DNA of 41,617 nucleotides from an uncultured Phycisphaerales bacterium (GTDB lineage: Bacteria > Planctomycetota > Phycisphaerae > Phycisphaerales > UBA1924), in NCBI GenBank assembly GCA_937871915.1, contig CALMPG010000067.1, positions 1-41,617 on the forward strand, read 5' to 3'. Both the position numbers and the translations under genes were made by a program. The notes under the pieces were generated by a model. It searched no databases and was not told the origin of the DNA. It saw only the letters and a list, made by a program, of their open reading frames with translations. How positions within the stretch are numbered: the stretch's first letter is position 1; each line of letters begins with the position of its first letter. This document shows positions 1 through 7,775 of this stretch, in pieces.

Positions 1-505
1 TTGTGCGGCTGGGGGAGGAGGGGCGGTCGAGGGGGCGGGTGAGGGAGATGTGGATACGCGCGGCCATGAGGGCGTTGGCGGCGTTTCGGATTTGGACGGC
101 GTGGGTTCGGGGGTCTTTGTAGTCTTCGGGGCCGCGGTCGGGGGCGCGGCGGTAGCGCTCCATGATGGTGGCGCAGACTTCGATGATTTCGGGGATGGTG
201 TTGAGGGCGGCGAGGCGGGCGCGGCGGCGGACGACGGCCTCGATGGCGTCGGAGCGCGCGGCGATGTCGGGGCGGGCGAGCCAGAGGCAGAGGGTTTCGA
301 TGGAGGTGTGGGCCTTGGCGGCGATGTCGGCGAGGTGGATGGTGTGGTTGGCCGCGTCGGAGAGGATTTGTTCGGCGATGGGTGGCGGGGGCTCGAACTC
401 GTGGGCGGGGATGGGCTCGGGGTTGGCGAGGCGGTCACGCCAGGCTTGGCGTGCGGGGTCGGAGGTGGGCGCGGGCTCGACCGTGGTTGAGTTTGGTGTG
501 GACAC
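1..505 (-). CDS. Hypothetical protein with helix-turn-helix-like segment, 3' end cut by window edge
   Basis: The frame is open from a GTG at 503-505 to the window edge, giving about 168 residues, and no in-frame ATG precedes it. A purine stretch (ggggggt) lies three bases before the GTG, and a well-spaced promoter lies at 550-578. The N-terminus is Pro/Ser/Thr-rich. It is followed by an alpha-helical region (IHLADIAAKAHTSIETLCLW) that reads like a helix-turn-helix, then a basic stretch (AVVRRRARLAAL) and further helices. I do not recognise a family. A small DNA-binding protein is possible but is inference only. Codon use is strongly G+C-rich, like the bulk chromosome and unlike the genes at 643-2357, so this gene probably lies outside the lower-G+C island. 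Confidence 0.6.
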   Translation of the reverse strand, partial: MSTPNSTTVEPAPTSDPARQAWRDRLANPEPIPAHEFEPPPPIAEQILSDAANHTIHLADIAAKAHTSIETLCLWLARPDIAARSDAIEAVVRRRARLAALNTIPEIIEVCATIMERYRRAPDRGPEDYKDPRTHAVQIRNAANALMAARIHISLTRPLDRPSSPSRT

Positions 506-549
506 TGGACCCCCCGATGGCGAGCCCCGGTGGGGGCTGGCGATGGGGT

Positions 550-578
550 AGTATGGCATGTGTTTGGGTTGGCGTCAA
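550..578 (-). promoter_or_regulatory. Sigma70-type promoter for the gene starting at 505
   Basis: Read on the minus strand there is TTGACG (573-578), a 17-base spacer, and CATACT (550-555). This is close to the housekeeping consensus with ideal spacing. It would start transcription near 543, giving a leader of roughly 38 bases before the GTG at 505. It is the clearest promoter I can see in the window. Confidence 0.55.
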
Positions 579-642
579 GCCCATGCATGGATTTTGTTTG
601 GCACGCTAAAGGCTTGGTGTCGCAAGAGTTAGCGATGATGGA

Positions 643-867
643 CTAGACAACGCCGTCCCAGAGAGCCTTGCGGGCGGCTTGGGCTTCCTTCAGCGCAGTT
701 TCGAGGTGGCGCTCGACGAGGATCAGGACATTGAGTTCGTCGTCGGTACGTTTGCCTGCTCGGGACTTGTCGAGTTCTCGAAGCGTGGCGAGGTGGGCGG
801 AGATGGTGTCGCGGATGGCCGCGTCGAGTTTCTTGAAGCCCGGGATGTCGGCGAAAGGCCTAGACAA
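643..867 (-). CDS. Small helical hypothetical protein (74 aa)
   Basis: This gene starts with TTG at 865-867, supported by a GGAG eight bases upstream. The 74-residue product is predicted mostly helical and charged, with no signal peptide or membrane segment. The central part (LREL, KRTDDELNVLILVERHLE) looks like two amphipathic helices. I do not recognise the family. It lies 31 bases after the clamp-like gene at 899-1258 on the same strand, so the two are probably co-transcribed with the nuclease genes upstream. Composition is lower in G+C than the neighbouring chromosome. A role as an accessory or regulatory subunit of the block is inference. Confidence 0.6.
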   Translation of the reverse strand: MSRPFADIPGFKKLDAAIRDTISAHLATLRELDKSRAGKRTDDELNVLILVERHLETALKEAQAARKALWDGVV

Positions 868-898
868 TGAGTGGACTCCGTTGGGCCGCAGCGATGAA

Positions 899-1258
899 CT
901 ACCTCGGCGTCCAAGTCGCGGGAGCCTTTGCGGGATCGGCGACGAGCTTGAAGTCTTTTTTCTTCAGGTTGAGGGATTGGTCGTTGACGCGAACGAGATG
1001 TGGCGTTGCGTCGACGTTGATCCAATGGCGAGTGTGTAAGTGGGCAGTGGCGTCGACAAACAGCGCGGCGGGGATGAAGAGAACGCCGGGACGCTCAACT
1101 TGCGAGGGGAGATCGACATCGCCGCCCGGCCCAGAGATGGAGATCGTCTTTCCATTTGCCGAGAGACGGAGGAGTCGCGCCGCGTCTGGAGCATCGTTGT
1201 CGGCGGTCGCGAGGCCGCGAAGAGTTGTGAGGTATTTGTTATCAATAGTGCATTTCAT
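899..1258 (-). CDS. Small protein resembling one domain of a DNA sliding clamp
   Basis: The 119-residue product starts at an ATG with GGAG seven bases before it. It begins MKCTIDNKYL and continues with alternating strands (LRLSANGKTISISGPGG, then VERPGVLFIPAALFVDA, then LVRVNDQSLNLKKKDFKL). This order and spacing resemble domain I of the DnaN beta clamp: an MKFTI-like start, a first strand pair, a 'V-x-x-P-G-x-x-x-(V/I)-P-A' element, and a final strand before a Pro. A whole DnaN has three such domains and about 370 residues, so this would be a stand-alone single domain. The resemblance is by eye only. It lies 49 bases downstream of the PLD gene on the same strand and shares that region's lower G+C content. 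Confidence 0.55.
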   Translation of the reverse strand: MKCTIDNKYLTTLRGLATADNDAPDAARLLRLSANGKTISISGPGGDVDLPSQVERPGVLFIPAALFVDATAHLHTRHWINVDATPHLVRVNDQSLNLKKKDFKLVADPAKAPATWTPR

Positions 1259-1307
1259 GGAACGACTCCATCGGCGCGGGACTCCACTGTCGGATCCCGC
1301 GTTCTAG

Positions 1308-2357
1308 TCAAAACACACCCCATTCGCGGCGACCACCGGACATCTCCCAAGTGAAGCCCGTGACTTGGCTTCGTTGACGCCAGGTCGTGCGTTGCCCCGG
1401 TGCGGCCATTGTCACTCTAAATGTCCCGTCTTCCCACTTTGTGAACAACAGTGTCTGGTCGTCATACGCCGCGGGCCATCCGCCTTGGCCGGGTACCGGC
1501 AACGACATTCGGTCCATGCTGCTGGCGTCGTTAAAAACCAGCGGACGAACCTGTCGAGAAGCCCCTGCCATCGTTAGCGGAACATCCGCTAGATGAGTAT
1601 TCCCCGGCACCACTCTAGGCTCACTTCCAAAAAACACACGAGTCATCTGAGTGAATTGCAGGTCCGTTCCGGGCAAGCCTTGTGGATCGCGGTTGTGAAG
1701 ATGTCCGACGTCTACCCACAGATTCTGCGCAGAACGAGCCAACTGAAGTCGTTCACGGGTTACCCATCGAATCCGAAAGACCTGCTCATCTGGCGCATCA
1801 TCGTCGTCTGTGACGGCAAATTCACGACGTCTCTCTGTGGAGTATCGACTCTTGTATTGGTCACGAACCGTGCCCCACACATCTGACGTATTCCAACCGT
1901 TTGAGAACCATTGCTCAAACGCTCCAACTGCCTGAGTCTGAGTCGTTGCGAGGGATAGTTCGATGGACTGGGAAAGCCCGTTCTTAGATAGGTTCGCAGA
2001 ACCCACTACCAGTCTCTTGGACGAACCCGTAACGAGATAGGCCTTGGGGTGATAGGTACGGCGAGGCTGGCATCGCTTGGTGGCAACCATGTATTGGCCA
2101 TCGACCACGCGAACGTGGCTAGCCGGAAGCGCGGCAAGCGCGTCTAGCGCTGATGGTTCAGACCGAAACCAGTCGACACCCACAAGAAACCGCTTCTGCA
2201 TGGCCGGTAGGCCCTCCAGGCGGGTCGCACGCAGGAGTTCCTGAACTCCAGAGAATGTCACGTATGCTACCGCAGCATCAAAGGACGATGGCCCGTTAGC
2301 GAAGGCGCTCGCGATCGCGATCGACGTTCGTTCACCGGGCTGAGCGATGAGTTGCAT
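1308..2357 (-). CDS. PLD-family nuclease candidate (NgoFVII/BfiI-like)
   Basis: The 349-residue protein carries a single phospholipase D-type site: H103-P-K105, then G119-S-A-N122, then Glu133. Single-site PLD nucleases such as BfiI and the NgoFVII group act as dimers on DNA. The fourth position after the HxK is Thr instead of the usual Asp, a variation often tolerated in this superfamily. The C-terminal 160 residues may hold a DNA-recognition domain, but I cannot name it. I chose the ATG at 2355-2357 because GGAG stands six bases before it. The in-frame ATG at 2394-2396 has no ribosome binding site. The gene overlaps the end of the methyltransferase gene by 26 bases, which suggests translational coupling and a shared restriction or defence role. 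G+C is near 55 percent, well below the surroundings. Confidence 0.8.
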   Translation of the reverse strand: MQLIAQPGERTSIAIASAFANGPSSFDAAVAYVTFSGVQELLRATRLEGLPAMQKRFLVGVDWFRSEPSALDALAALPASHVRVVDGQYMVATKRCQPRRTYHPKAYLVTGSSKRLVVGSANLSKNGLSQSIELSLATTQTQAVGAFEQWFSNGWNTSDVWGTVRDQYKSRYSTERRREFAVTDDDDAPDEQVFRIRWVTRERLQLARSAQNLWVDVGHLHNRDPQGLPGTDLQFTQMTRVFFGSEPRVVPGNTHLADVPLTMAGASRQVRPLVFNDASSMDRMSLPVPGQGGWPAAYDDQTLLFTKWEDGTFRVTMAAPGQRTTWRQRSQVTGFTWEMSGGRREWGVF

Positions 2358-5300
2358 TGAGTTCTCCGGACTTGTGTTCTGGCCTTCCGGGTCCATCACA
2401 GCGATCGTTGACTGATTTGTTAGCAACTGAGTGATTAAGCTTGAGAAGCTGCTGAAGCGTATCGGCGCTCGAATCGAATTGGTAGGCCCGCATAACGGCA
2501 GCGTTGAGGGTGGCGTGGGCGCGTGCGAGCGAGCTTGCGTTTGGATTTTCCATAATGCGATACAAAGCTCGAAGTCCACCCTTAAGCGTGCCTAGTGCCT
2601 CTCGTCTGAAGTCTAGGACCTCGTTTGCGGCACTCTCTACAGCCGCGATGGCCTCAGCGGACGGAGATTGAGGCCAAGGAAATGTGTGCCAAACATGCTC
2701 GCCATATCGGTAGTCGGATTTCAATTTTGAGGAAGTTGCCTGAAACCACACCCAATGTGCATCACTTTGCAATATGCCAAAGCTGTAGTTGTCATCTAGC
2801 GCAAATACCTGGAGCGCGTTGTCGGGAACAACGTCGGTCGGAATGAACGAGAAAATGGGCCGCTTCGTCACACGGGAGCATGCGAGATATCGCGCGAGTG
2901 GCCTTAGGGCGTGTCGCATTCCGACCCGCACATTCCAGAATTGCCACCAGCGCTTGAGGTGTTCCGCGCGTGCTGAGCCCATTTCGGTATCGGCCGACTT
3001 GGCCGCAGTTGCGCGAATCTCCGGCAGGACTCGTTCCTCTAGCAAGCGAAATGCCGCTCCGTATGACGCGGCTTTAACGAGGTCGAAGTCTCTGAAGTCC
3101 AAGACGGCTCGGGATGGAAGTCCTCCCGTGAGCATGTCGCGGCCGATCATGAACGGGCGAATGACCTCGGCGCACTTGGGATGTTCGGCGAGGATTGTCG
3201 TCCGCTCGTGAAACGTAGTGACGAAGCCTGGGTAACCTGGCACAACGCCTTGAAAACTCCGTTGGGGGACTTCATTACATCGCAAGACCGCAGCACTAGA
3301 TGTGTCCGCCTGATCGGAGAGCCCGGAAGAAATGAAACGCGATGTTCGCACCGCGAGTTCGAAAGACTTGTCTAGGCGTATGCGGCCGCGCTTTCCGGTG
3401 GTGACGACCTTGGGGTTGGGGGAGGGGTTGTCCTGGTCGAAGAGGGCGAGTTTGGGATCGACCTTGGACCAGAGGCGGCGGGGGGAGGGGATGAGGATCG
3501 AGTCCGAGGATTTCAGATTTGGGATTTCAGAGGAAGAGGAAGAGGAAGAGGAAGAAGAAGAAGAAGACCTGAGCTTGCGCTCAGGGCTCTCTTTTGAGTT
3601 GGCGGTCTTGACCCAGTTGGCGATGGAGACGTGGACGTTGGCTTCGCCGGACCAGGGCTGGTTTTCGACGGCTTCGACGATGACGCCTGATTTGACGATG
3701 TGGTCGAGGCCGCCGACGCGGGACTGGTTGTTGCGGATGTTCTGGGTGCCGACGAGGCCAGCGCGGCCGGAGAAGGGGTTGGCGGGGGTGGCGGGGGAGA
3801 GGTGGTCGTGGGCGCGGCGGAACCAGTAGACGCAGTAGTCGGCCATGCCGGGGACGTCGGGGTAGGCCGCGCGGACGGCGTTGACGTAGTCGGCGCCGCG
3901 TTCGGGCTTGAGGCGTTTGGCGCCGAGGAATGGGGGGTTGCCGATGATGATGTCGGCGGGGGGCCAGGGGGTTTGGGAGTAGACGGGCGGAGTTCCCCCT
4001 CTGGTCCTCGCCGAGCCTCGGACCACCTCCCCCGCTGGAGCGGGGGAGGGAGCGGACAGGATCAGGGCGTCTTGCACGAGGATGTTCTTGTCGAGGTTGT
4101 CGAGGGGGAGGGCTTTTTCGCCGGTGTGGAGTTCGTCGATGGCGAGTTTGGGGGCGAGGGAGAGGGTGACCTTGGCGAGTTCGACGGCGAAGGGGAGGAC
4201 ATCCATGCCGAAGAACTGCTTGGGGGAGACGTGGCCGAAGGCGGCCTGGCCGGCGACGCCGCGGCGGTCGAGTTCGTTGTGGCGGGCGACGATGGCGGCT
4301 TCGAGCCGGCGCATCTCGCGGTAGGCGATGTAGAGGAAGTTTCCGGAGCCGCAGGCGGGGTCGAGGACGCGGAGGGAGGTGAGGCGGTCGCGGAGGGTGT
4401 TGAGTTCCTTGGTGGAGGATGCGCGCTGGATGGCGGTGGTGAAGGGCTGGACGATGGTGGGGCCGACGATCTTCATGATGTCGAGCTGGGAGGTGTAGTG
4501 GGCTCCCATGGCGTGGCGCTCTTCGGCGTCCATGGAGTGCTGGAAGATGGTGCCGAAGATGTCGGGGGAGACTTCGGCCCAGTTGTACGAGGCGGCGATC
4601 TTGAGGATGGCGATCTCGTCCTCGGGGGCGAGTTCGACGGCGGCGGACTGGGAGAAGATGCCGCCGTTGAAGTAGGCGACGTCCTTGAAGCGGCCGCCCT
4701 TGACGGGGGTGCGGGCGTTCATGGCCTCGAAGAGGCCCTTGAAGAGGTCGAAGGCCTTTGGGGGGTCGATGCAGTCTTCGAGGAGCTGGGTGAAGAAGTG
4801 CTTTGGGAGGAGGCCGATGTCTTCGGAGAAGAGGCAGACGAGGACCTGGAGGGCGAAGCGCTGGGCGTGGGCGGGGGTGATGCCCTTGCGGGCCTTGACC
4901 TTTTTGTAGACGGCGGCGAGGAGGTCGGCGGCCTCGCGGGTGACCTTGTCGCGGTCGATGCCGAAGAGGGGTCGCTCGTTGGTGGGCCAGAGGAAGTTGA
5001 GGGGGCCGTAGCGCTCGGGGAGATCGGGGAGGTTGATCTTGTCCACCGGCTGGTGGATGTCCTGGTTGAAGTCGTAGATCCAGAACTCGTCGAAGTTGCA
5101 GAGGACGACGTAGCGGGGGCGGCCGGGGACGAGTTCTTCCCAGTACTTGAAGGCCTGGAGGAGGTGGCGAGAGAGGTCCTCGCCGCGCTTTTTCATTTCG
5201 ATGAGGACGACGGGGCGCCAGACGAGGTCGGCGAAGCCGGTGGTTCCGCCTTCTTTCTTGACGCGGTCTTCGAGGGTTGCGCCGGCTTCTTTGTACCCGG

Positions 5301-5421
5301 AGCGGGAGAAGGCGCGGAAGAGGCGGTCGAGGAAGACCTGGGCCTCGCCCTTCTCGTCGCCCCGGAGGGTCTTGGCGTAGGCGACGAAGTCGGCGAGTTG
5401 CTTCTTGCGGTCGGCGTCCAT
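2332..5421 (-). CDS. MmeI-type (type IIL) restriction enzyme with fused DNA methyltransferase
   Basis: This single 1029-residue polypeptide should both cut and methylate DNA, using S-adenosylmethionine. The N-terminal nuclease site is D65, nine residues, then E75-M-K77, the exact D-X9-ExK spacing of MmeI. A helical spacer follows. The methyltransferase has motif I DPACGSGNF (354-362) and motif IV GNPPF (494-498), typical of N6-adenine enzymes. The target-recognition and C-terminal region covers about 590-1029. MmeI relatives are usually 900-950 residues. The excess comes from an insert at 455-484 carrying a perfect palindrome, a 13-serine run at 619-631, and a C-terminal tail. DNA from residue about 685 to the end is much poorer in G+C than the first two thirds, pointing to a swapped recognition domain. 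No ribosome binding site is clear before the ATG. Confidence 0.9.
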   Translation of the reverse strand: MDADRKKQLADFVAYAKTLRGDEKGEAQVFLDRLFRAFSRSGYKEAGATLEDRVKKEGGTTGFADLVWRPVVLIEMKKRGEDLSRHLLQAFKYWEELVPGRPRYVVLCNFDEFWIYDFNQDIHQPVDKINLPDLPERYGPLNFLWPTNERPLFGIDRDKVTREAADLLAAVYKKVKARKGITPAHAQRFALQVLVCLFSEDIGLLPKHFFTQLLEDCIDPPKAFDLFKGLFEAMNARTPVKGGRFKDVAYFNGGIFSQSAAVELAPEDEIAILKIAASYNWAEVSPDIFGTIFQHSMDAEERHAMGAHYTSQLDIMKIVGPTIVQPFTTAIQRASSTKELNTLRDRLTSLRVLDPACGSGNFLYIAYREMRRLEAAIVARHNELDRRGVAGQAAFGHVSPKQFFGMDVLPFAVELAKVTLSLAPKLAIDELHTGEKALPLDNLDKNILVQDALILSAPSPAPAGEVVRGSARTRGGTPPVYSQTPWPPADIIIGNPPFLGAKRLKPERGADYVNAVRAAYPDVPGMADYCVYWFRRAHDHLSPATPANPFSGRAGLVGTQNIRNNQSRVGGLDHIVKSGVIVEAVENQPWSGEANVHVSIANWVKTANSKESPERKLRSSSSSSSSSSSSSEIPNLKSSDSILIPSPRRLWSKVDPKLALFDQDNPSPNPKVVTTGKRGRIRLDKSFELAVRTSRFISSGLSDQADTSSAAVLRCNEVPQRSFQGVVPGYPGFVTTFHERTTILAEHPKCAEVIRPFMIGRDMLTGGLPSRAVLDFRDFDLVKAASYGAAFRLLEERVLPEIRATAAKSADTEMGSARAEHLKRWWQFWNVRVGMRHALRPLARYLACSRVTKRPIFSFIPTDVVPDNALQVFALDDNYSFGILQSDAHWVWFQATSSKLKSDYRYGEHVWHTFPWPQSPSAEAIAAVESAANEVLDFRREALGTLKGGLRALYRIMENPNASSLARAHATLNAAVMRAYQFDSSADTLQQLLKLNHSVANKSVNDRCDGPGRPEHKSGELNATHRSAR
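3530..3567. repeat. Trinucleotide repeat tract encoding poly-serine
   Basis: Repeated gag/gaa triplets (plus strand) give 13 serine codons (TCT/TCC) in the methyltransferase. Slippage by whole triplets would change the linker length without breaking the frame. Confidence 0.9.
3568..3585. repeat. Palindrome inside the methyltransferase gene
   Basis: A 7-bp perfect stem (cctgagc/gctcagg) with a 4-base loop directly follows the poly-serine tract. It has the same layout as the hairpin at 31500-31519. Confidence 0.75.
4026..4049. repeat. Perfect 11-bp inverted repeat inside the methyltransferase gene
   Basis: The arms cctcccccgct and agcgggggagg are separated by two bases. The element sits inside the extra segment (residues 455-484) just before the catalytic NPPF motif and keeps the reading frame. 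Confidence 0.85.
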
Positions 5422-6044
5422 GCGAGGGGGGAGGATACCCGGGGGGCGCGGAACTCGTGCGCCCCTTCGGGGCGAGGAGAAGAGGGGGGACGGTTTCCAC
5501 GGGTTTCGCGACGCCCCGAGCGGCGTCGCTCCACCCGTGGCAACACCCGTGCGCCCCTCCGGGGCGAAAGGCGGGGCGATGGTGGTTGGTGTGGGGCGGA
5601 TTGGGGGTGTGGGTTTGGGCGGCGCGGGGGGCGGGGCGCGGGGGCCTCGGGGAGTGTCGCCCTTTCAGGGCTTGGGAGGTGTGCGGGGCGTGACCGTGGG
5701 CTGACGCCCACGGCAAGGGACTTGCGCCCCTCCGGGGCGAGAGCAAGAGACGGGATACCAAGGGACTGGGCCCGCCACGGAGTGTCGGGGTACCCGGGAG
5801 GCTGGGCCCGCCACGGAGTGTCGGGGTACCCGGGAGGCTGGGCCCGCCACGGAGTGTCGGGGTACCCGGGAGGCGGGCCCGCCACGGAGTGTCGGGGTAC
5901 CCGAGAGGCTGGGCCCGCCACGGAGTGTCGGGGTACCCAGATTCCCTGCACGCGGCGTGGAGAACACTGGAATGATCGCACGCTTGTTGTCGGGTGGGGT
6001 GAATGGGGCGATGGTTCGGGGGGGCGCCGCTAGCATCGGCGGAC
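5422..6044. other. Repeat-rich non-coding region between the divergent methyltransferase and dnaB genes
   Basis: These 623 bases hold no credible gene. They contain three near-identical palindromes of the form cgcccct(c/t)cggggcg pattern (5460-5474, 5552-5566, 5725-5739) and a hairpin with stem ccgtggg/cccacgg (5694-5713). There is also a longer interrupted hairpin around 5497-5540, a short gccct/agggc stem near 5660-5672, and the five-copy tandem array at 5768-5939. Promoters for both flanking genes should lie here, but I cannot pick any out. Long open frames in this region arise from lack of stop codons in G+C-rich DNA. Confidence 0.8.
5768..5939. repeat. Five-copy tandem array, 36-bp unit
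   Basis: Units begin with gggcccgccacgg at 5768, 5804, 5840, 5875 and 5911, so the periods are 36, 36, 35 and 36. Each contains the octamer palindrome gggtaccc. Copies differ by a base or two and there are no spacers. Two reverse-oriented copies of the core lie inside murE (29525-29550 and 29558-29583), and a diverged copy lies at 26293-26319. Confidence 0.95.
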
Positions 6045-7727
6045 ATGGCCGAGGGCAACGACACCATCACCGAGGGCAAGCCCCGCAGCACGCGTGGGGG
6101 AGGGTTTCAGCGGCCGACGCTGCCCCTGGACAAGTTGTTTGACAAGCCGCCGCCGGCGTCGCCGCTGGCGGAGATGGCGCTGCTGGGGGCGATGATCCTG
6201 GATCCGGGCGTGATCCATGAGGTGTACAGCGTTCTGAAGGATCCGGCGGCGTTCTATGAGGAGCGGCATGCGGCGATTTACGCCGCGCTGGTGCGGACGA
6301 TCGATCAGAAGCAGGCGGGGAACCTGGTGCTTCTGGCGGAGGCTTTGGCGGACAACGATGCGCTGAAGGATGTGGGGGGGACGCGGTATCTGGAGAAGTT
6401 GGCGTCGGAGACGCCGGGGCCGGCGACGGCGGTTCACTTTGCGCGGATCGTGGCGGACAAGCACCGGCTGCGGAAGTTGATCGCGGCGGGCGGGCAGATT
6501 GTGTACGACGCGTATCACGCGGGGGACCTTGGGCCGGATGGGGCGAAGGAGATCATCGACGCGGCGGAGTCGCTGGTGTTCGAGATCGCGCAGGCGGAGG
6601 AGACGAGCGATGCGGAGCCGCTCTCGCACCTGGTGGAGAAGGAGTATCAGCGGCTGGTGTCGCTGCAGGGGAAGGGGCTTTCGGGGCTGCCGACGCACTT
6701 CAAGGACTTTGATGAGTTGACGAGCGGGTTGCAGCCGGGGGACATGCTGATTCTGGCGGCGCGGCCGTCGATGGGGAAGACGGCGATGGCGCTGAACCTG
6801 GCCGAGCAGGTGGCGATGGGGGGGACGCCGTGGTCGCCGAAGAAGTCGCAGCCGGTGCCGGTGGCGTTCTTCTCGCTGGAGATGAGCAAGAGCGCGATCG
6901 CGCAGCGGATGTTGTCGGCGCGGTCGGGGTATTCGTCGCACGACATGCGGAGCGGGCGGCTGCGGGATGAGGACTATGACCGGCTGTGCGAGTCGATGTA
7001 TGAGTTGCACGATGCGCCGGTGTTCATCGATGACACGCCGGGGCTGACGGTGCTGGGGCTGCGGACGCGGGCGCGGCGGATGGTGGCCAAGCACGGGATC
7101 AAGTGCATCTTCATCGACTATCTCCAGCTCATGACCGCGCCCGGGGCGGCGAAGGAGTCGAGGCAGGTGGAGGTTTCGGCGATCAGCCGCGGGGTGAAGG
7201 CGCTGGCGCGGGAGTTGAGCGTGCCGGTGATCTGTTTGTCGCAGTTGAACCGTGGGCCGGAATCGCGCGGGGACAACCGGCCGAAGATGTCGGACCTGCG
7301 CGAGTCGGGGTCGATCGAGCAGGACGCGGACGTGGTGGCGCTCTTGCACCGCGAGGCGTACTACCACGTGGGGGATCAGGACTGGATGGCGGAGAACGAG
7401 TCGAAGGTGAACGAGGCGGAGCTGATCATCGCCAAGCAGAGAAACGGGCCGACGGACTCGGTGAAGTTGACCTGGGATCAGTCGACGACGCGGTTTAAGG
7501 ACTATGGGACGTTTGCGGGGGGGACGGGATTGTCGAGCGGGTATGCCGCGCCGGGGAGGGCGCGGCAGGGTGGGGCGTCTTCGGGCGCGCCCGACCCGTT
7601 TGGGGCGAAGATCGAGGTGGTTCCGTTCAGTCCGGGGAAGAAGACGGGGCCGATCTCGAACCATCGGGATGGGGGCGGGCCGGATCGGGAGGATGATGCG
7701 GGGGATGTTGGGATGCCGATGGAGTGA
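6045..7727 (+). CDS. dnaB: Replicative DNA helicase DnaB
   Basis: DnaB is the hexameric 5'-3' helicase that opens the replication fork and recruits primase. The product has 560 residues. The N-terminal helical domain (about 35-150) contains the family pattern LAEMALLGAMILDP. Walker A is ARPSMGKT (239-246), Walker B is CIFIDYLQLM (354-363), and the conserved SDLRESGSIEQDAD lies at 416-429. A short insertion (about 260-270, GTPWSPKKSQP) lies between Walker A and the strand leading to FFSLEMS. The C-terminal 60 residues are a Gly/Pro-rich tail beyond the normal end. I chose the ATG at 6045. The earlier in-frame start at 6003 would add 14 residues from repeat-rich leader DNA. The ribosome binding site is weak (ggcgg). 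Confidence 0.95.
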   Translation: MAEGNDTITEGKPRSTRGGGFQRPTLPLDKLFDKPPPASPLAEMALLGAMILDPGVIHEVYSVLKDPAAFYEERHAAIYAALVRTIDQKQAGNLVLLAEALADNDALKDVGGTRYLEKLASETPGPATAVHFARIVADKHRLRKLIAAGGQIVYDAYHAGDLGPDGAKEIIDAAESLVFEIAQAEETSDAEPLSHLVEKEYQRLVSLQGKGLSGLPTHFKDFDELTSGLQPGDMLILAARPSMGKTAMALNLAEQVAMGGTPWSPKKSQPVPVAFFSLEMSKSAIAQRMLSARSGYSSHDMRSGRLRDEDYDRLCESMYELHDAPVFIDDTPGLTVLGLRTRARRMVAKHGIKCIFIDYLQLMTAPGAAKESRQVEVSAISRGVKALARELSVPVICLSQLNRGPESRGDNRPKMSDLRESGSIEQDADVVALLHREAYYHVGDQDWMAENESKVNEAELIIAKQRNGPTDSVKLTWDQSTTRFKDYGTFAGGTGLSSGYAAPGRARQGGASSGAPDPFGAKIEVVPFSPGKKTGPISNHRDGGGPDREDDAGDVGMPME

Positions 7728-7775
7728 GGGCCCACCGGCGATGGGCACGGCACCTAGAATCCGCCGAGGTATCAC

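Noticed and set aside
2358..2579. Longer N-terminus for the PLD protein
   Set aside because: This part lies within the methyltransferase coding region, is not domain-like, and the ATG at 2357 has the better ribosome binding site.
1308..5421. DISARM or BREX system
   Set aside because: There is a methyltransferase and a PLD protein, but no DrmA helicase, DrmB (DUF1998), PglZ or BrxC-like gene. The methyltransferase also has its own MmeI-type nuclease site.
5768..5939. CRISPR array
   Set aside because: Units are head-to-tail without spacers, and no cas genes are present.
3581..6091. Large open frames on both strands across the methyltransferase and the repeat region (3581-6091 minus, 3700-6033 plus)
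   Set aside because: They overlap the conserved MmeI-type gene and the non-coding repeats and show no domain.
7755..7760. TAGAAT as a -10 box for a separate toxin-antitoxin promoter
   Set aside because: No -35 element is visible at the right distance, and the start would fall inside the ribosome binding site.
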